Positions 62,004-64,000 of a stretch of DNA of 64,000 nucleotides are shown one piece after another (the stretch's first letter is position 1; the number at the start of each line of letters is the position of its first letter). Location: positions 1 through 64,000 of the forward strand of contig CADCBH010000003.1 of the NCBI GenBank assembly GCA_902799655.1, in the 5' to 3' direction. The notes under the pieces were generated by a model, which was not told the DNA's origin, did no database searches, and saw only the letters and a program-made list of their open reading frames with translations. The position numbers and the translations under genes were made by a program. Source of the stretch: an uncultured Bacteroidales bacterium (GTDB taxonomy: Bacteria; Bacteroidota; Bacteroidia; Bacteroidales; Bacteroidaceae).

Positions 62004-63665
62004 CTAATATTCAAAAGAAGAACCTCCCAGGAATTCCCGCAACAAGGAGGTGGGTGGAATCTGTGCCTCGGGGATTGGACGGATGTAGCGCAGGAACTTG
62101 CGAAGGCGATAGGCCTCGGCATACTCGATGCAGTTCTCTGGCACCTGTTCGAGGAGGGGTTCTGCCTGACTCTTGATGACTGCCAGTTCGAAAAGCATGG
62201 CGGAGTTGAACATTGCATCTGCATTCTCCTGATAGGGGAAGATCCACTTGTTCTCACCCTTGCGGACGGATGGCCAGCGACGGATGGTCTCACGGGCACT
62301 GACACCACGGTATTTATGGTCGCGGATGATGCGGCGTAGCAGACGGTTGTCAGTGGTGGGTATGTAGTTGTGCTTGTCGAGCAGCAACGTGGTGAGTGCC
62401 GAGGCATATACACGGAACTTGATGTCATCGGGTATCTGGGCAGTCAACTCTGGGTTGAGGGCGTGGATGCCTTCCACAACAAGGATTTCATCATCGTTGA
62501 GCTTGAGCTTTTTACCGCTCCACTCGCTCTTGCCTTTCTGGAAGTTGTAATGCGGCAGCTCTACCTCGCCACCAGCGAAGAGTATGCTTAACTGCTCGTT
62601 GAGCAGTGGGATGTTCAGGGCGTGGATGCTCTCAAAGTCATAGTCGCCAGTCTCGTCCCTTGGTGTCTTCTCACGATCCAGGAAATAGTCATCCAGGGAG
62701 ATGGGCACGGGTTTGATGCCGTTGGTAAGCAGCTGTACGGAGAGTCGCTTGCATGTCGTGGTCTTGCCGCTCGACGAAGGTCCGGCAATCAGTACCATAC
62801 GGATGCCCTTGCGGTTGGCTATCTCATCGGCAATCTTGGAGATTTTCTTCTCCTGCAGCGCCTCACTCACTTGGATAAGCAGATTGGTCTTGCCTGTATC
62901 AATGGCTTCGTTGAGGTCGCCGATGGTGCGCATGTTCAGGATGTCCTGCCAGCGGTGGTGCTCCTTAAAGATGCCAAACATCTTGTCTTGCATGATAATC
63001 TCGCCCAACTCGTCGGGATGCTGCTGTGAAGGGATGCGCAGCAGCAGACCGTCATAGTATTTCTCCAGTCCGAAGAGATACAGCTGTGAGGTGTTGGTGA
63101 GCAGTGAACCATAATAATAGTCGAGATAGCCGTCAATATCGTAGTAGGTGGTGTATAATGACCCAATGCTTTTAAGCAGCTTTACCTTCGAAAAGGTATG
63201 CAGCTGGGTGAACATCTCAATGGCTTCCTCGGTGGTTGTCTCATGGCGGTGAATGGGAATGGCGGCATCGATAATCTCCTTCATGCGCTTACGGATGTTC
63301 CCTGCATCCTCAAGTGTCACGGGATGTCCGATGTTGAGATCAACATAATAGCCGTTGGAGACGGGAATGTCAATAGATACCTTACACGGTGTGTAGAGGT
63401 CGTGGACGGCTTTACACAAGACGAAGAACAGCGAGCGGGTGTAGGCGCGCAAGCCAGTGGAGGAGGTGATGTCGAGGAATTCGACGTCCTTGGCTTTGTA
63501 CACACGATAGTGCATACCTTCTACTTTGTTGTTGACGCAGGCGTTGATAGGACCGTGAGGAAAGTTGATGCCGGCTTTCTCGTAAACCTGTTCCAAGGAG
63601 CATCCCAAGGGCACTTCCAGCGTCTTTCCTGTATTGATACAGCGGATATTTATAGTCTTTTCCAT
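62004..63665 (-). CDS. Nucleoside (uridine-type) kinase with N-terminal TGS-like domain
   Basis: The 553-residue protein begins MEKTINIRCINTGKTLEVPL. The N-terminal part (residues 1-60) is a TGS-like domain and the region to about 270 resembles the threonyl-tRNA synthetase second additional domain (RHETTTEEA). The kinase domain has the P-loop GPSSSGKTT at 295-303 and the ISLDDYFLDRE and VEGIHALNPE motifs of the PRK/uridine kinase family. Such fusions are standard in Bacteroidales. The substrate is probably a ribonucleoside, but this is inferred. ATG 63665 is chosen over the longer frame reaching 63731 because the extra part lies in the promoter region. Confidence 0.9.
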   Translation of the reverse strand: MEKTINIRCINTGKTLEVPLGCSLEQVYEKAGINFPHGPINACVNNKVEGMHYRVYKAKDVEFLDITSSTGLRAYTRSLFFVLCKAVHDLYTPCKVSIDIPVSNGYYVDLNIGHPVTLEDAGNIRKRMKEIIDAAIPIHRHETTTEEAIEMFTQLHTFSKVKLLKSIGSLYTTYYDIDGYLDYYYGSLLTNTSQLYLFGLEKYYDGLLLRIPSQQHPDELGEIIMQDKMFGIFKEHHRWQDILNMRTIGDLNEAIDTGKTNLLIQVSEALQEKKISKIADEIANRKGIRMVLIAGPSSSGKTTTCKRLSVQLLTNGIKPVPISLDDYFLDREKTPRDETGDYDFESIHALNIPLLNEQLSILFAGGEVELPHYNFQKGKSEWSGKKLKLNDDEILVVEGIHALNPELTAQIPDDIKFRVYASALTTLLLDKHNYIPTTDNRLLRRIIRDHKYRGVSARETIRRWPSVRKGENKWIFPYQENADAMFNSAMLFELAVIKSQAEPLLEQVPENCIEYAEAYRLRKFLRYIRPIPEAQIPPTSLLREFLGGSSFEY

Positions 63666-63783
63666 GTTGATATTGGTTAGAATTTTGCCGTAAAGGTACA
63701 ATATTTTTATTAAAATACGCACAAAGTTCAAAGAAACATGAAGAAAAAGTTATCAGATAGTGTGGTTTTTAGATTTTTTTTCG

Positions 63784-63791
63784 TATTTTTG
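63784..63791 (+). promoter_or_regulatory. -7 element of the Na/Pi cotransporter gene
   Basis: TATTTTTG at 63784-63791 fits the consensus; no clear -33 element was seen. It faces away from the kinase gene. Confidence 0.5.
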
Positions 63792-63829
63792 CACTCGAAT
63801 ATATTCTTAAATCACAAAACACGAAGACC

Positions 63830-64000
63830 ATGTCTATTTGGATTATTTTTACGCTGCTGGGATCACTGGCATTGCTGATGTACGGAATGAAGTCGATGAG
63901 TGAAGCCTTGCAGAAGATGGCAGGTCCTCAACTTCGCCATGTCCTTGGTGCTATGACCACCAATCGCTTCACAGGTATGTTGACGGGTATGCTGGTCACT
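63830..64000 (+). CDS. Na/Pi cotransporter family protein (partial, start)
   Basis: ATG 63830 opens a frame that runs off the window after 57 residues. It begins MSIWIIFTLLGSLALLMYGM and continues SEALQKMAGPQLRHVL and MTTNRFTGMLTG, the usual start of NptA-type Na-dependent phosphate transporters of Bacteroidetes, which often end in a PhoU-like domain. The first membrane helix is visible. It lies 164 bases from the divergent kinase gene. Only the beginning can be judged. Confidence 0.85.
   Translation, partial: MSIWIIFTLLGSLALLMYGMKSMSEALQKMAGPQLRHVLGAMTTNRFTGMLTGMLVT

Overview
The window looks like a chromosomal segment of a Bacteroidales bacterium, most likely a Prevotella/Segatella-type gut or rumen species. 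The reasons are Bacteroidetes promoters (TTTG, about 20 bases, TAnnTTTG) before many genes, two 'smalltalk' micro-proteins with an HU-like tail and an amidase remnant, lipoproteins with CSSxD-type lipoboxes, and secreted proteins ending in type IX (Por) sorting-like tails. Other Bacteroidales signs are DUF3791/DUF3990 genes, a PA14-containing GH3 enzyme and C10 (streptopain-type) peptidases. No rRNA, tRNA, CRISPR array or intact insertion sequence was recognised.

Layout. 1-9.4 kb is a patchwork: an HU-like tail, smalltalk copy 1, a DUF4143 ATPase, smalltalk copy 2, a secreted C10 peptidase with leucine-rich repeats and its 855-residue partner, a decayed DUF3791/DUF3990 cassette and an amidase remnant. 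Two ~195-bp direct repeats (2295-2488 and 9182-9377) bracket this material. 9.4-42.4 kb is one apparent ~33-kb operon, from a promoter at 9398 to a hairpin at 42429. It encodes six consecutive MACPF-like lipoproteins, four GLUG-repeat secreted proteins (one of 3998 residues), an unlisted 45-residue protein and a lectin-like, fimbrillin-like lipoprotein. Most junctions overlap or are under 25 bp; the two larger ones hold heptanucleotide arrays. 42.5-46.2 kb holds an AAA ATPase with a possible operator, a truncated 4Fe-4S gene and two separately transcribed secreted proteins. 46.4-64 kb is mostly core metabolism: hemolysin III family protein, GH3 glycosidase, a second C10 peptidase, uxuA-uxuB, a CoA transferase, cysS, a papain-like lipoprotein, korA-korB, a nucleoside kinase and the start of a Na/Pi cotransporter.

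How it may work. The 33-kb operon is the most novel object. Its products are predicted to be outer-membrane or surface anchored (MACPF lipoproteins) or secreted (GLUG/CUB/InlB-like giants). MACPF proteins form pores in eukaryotes, and in Bacteroidales some are secreted antimicrobial toxins. A surface complex pairing a multi-subunit pore with giant adhesins is a reasonable hypothesis but is inferred from gene order and motifs only. The uxu genes plus the GH3 enzyme suggest plant polysaccharide and hexuronate use; korAB and the CoA transferase fit anaerobic 2-oxoacid and succinate/acetate metabolism.

Limits. All family assignments come from reading motifs; no database search was run. Domain borders and protein starts are approximate where noted.
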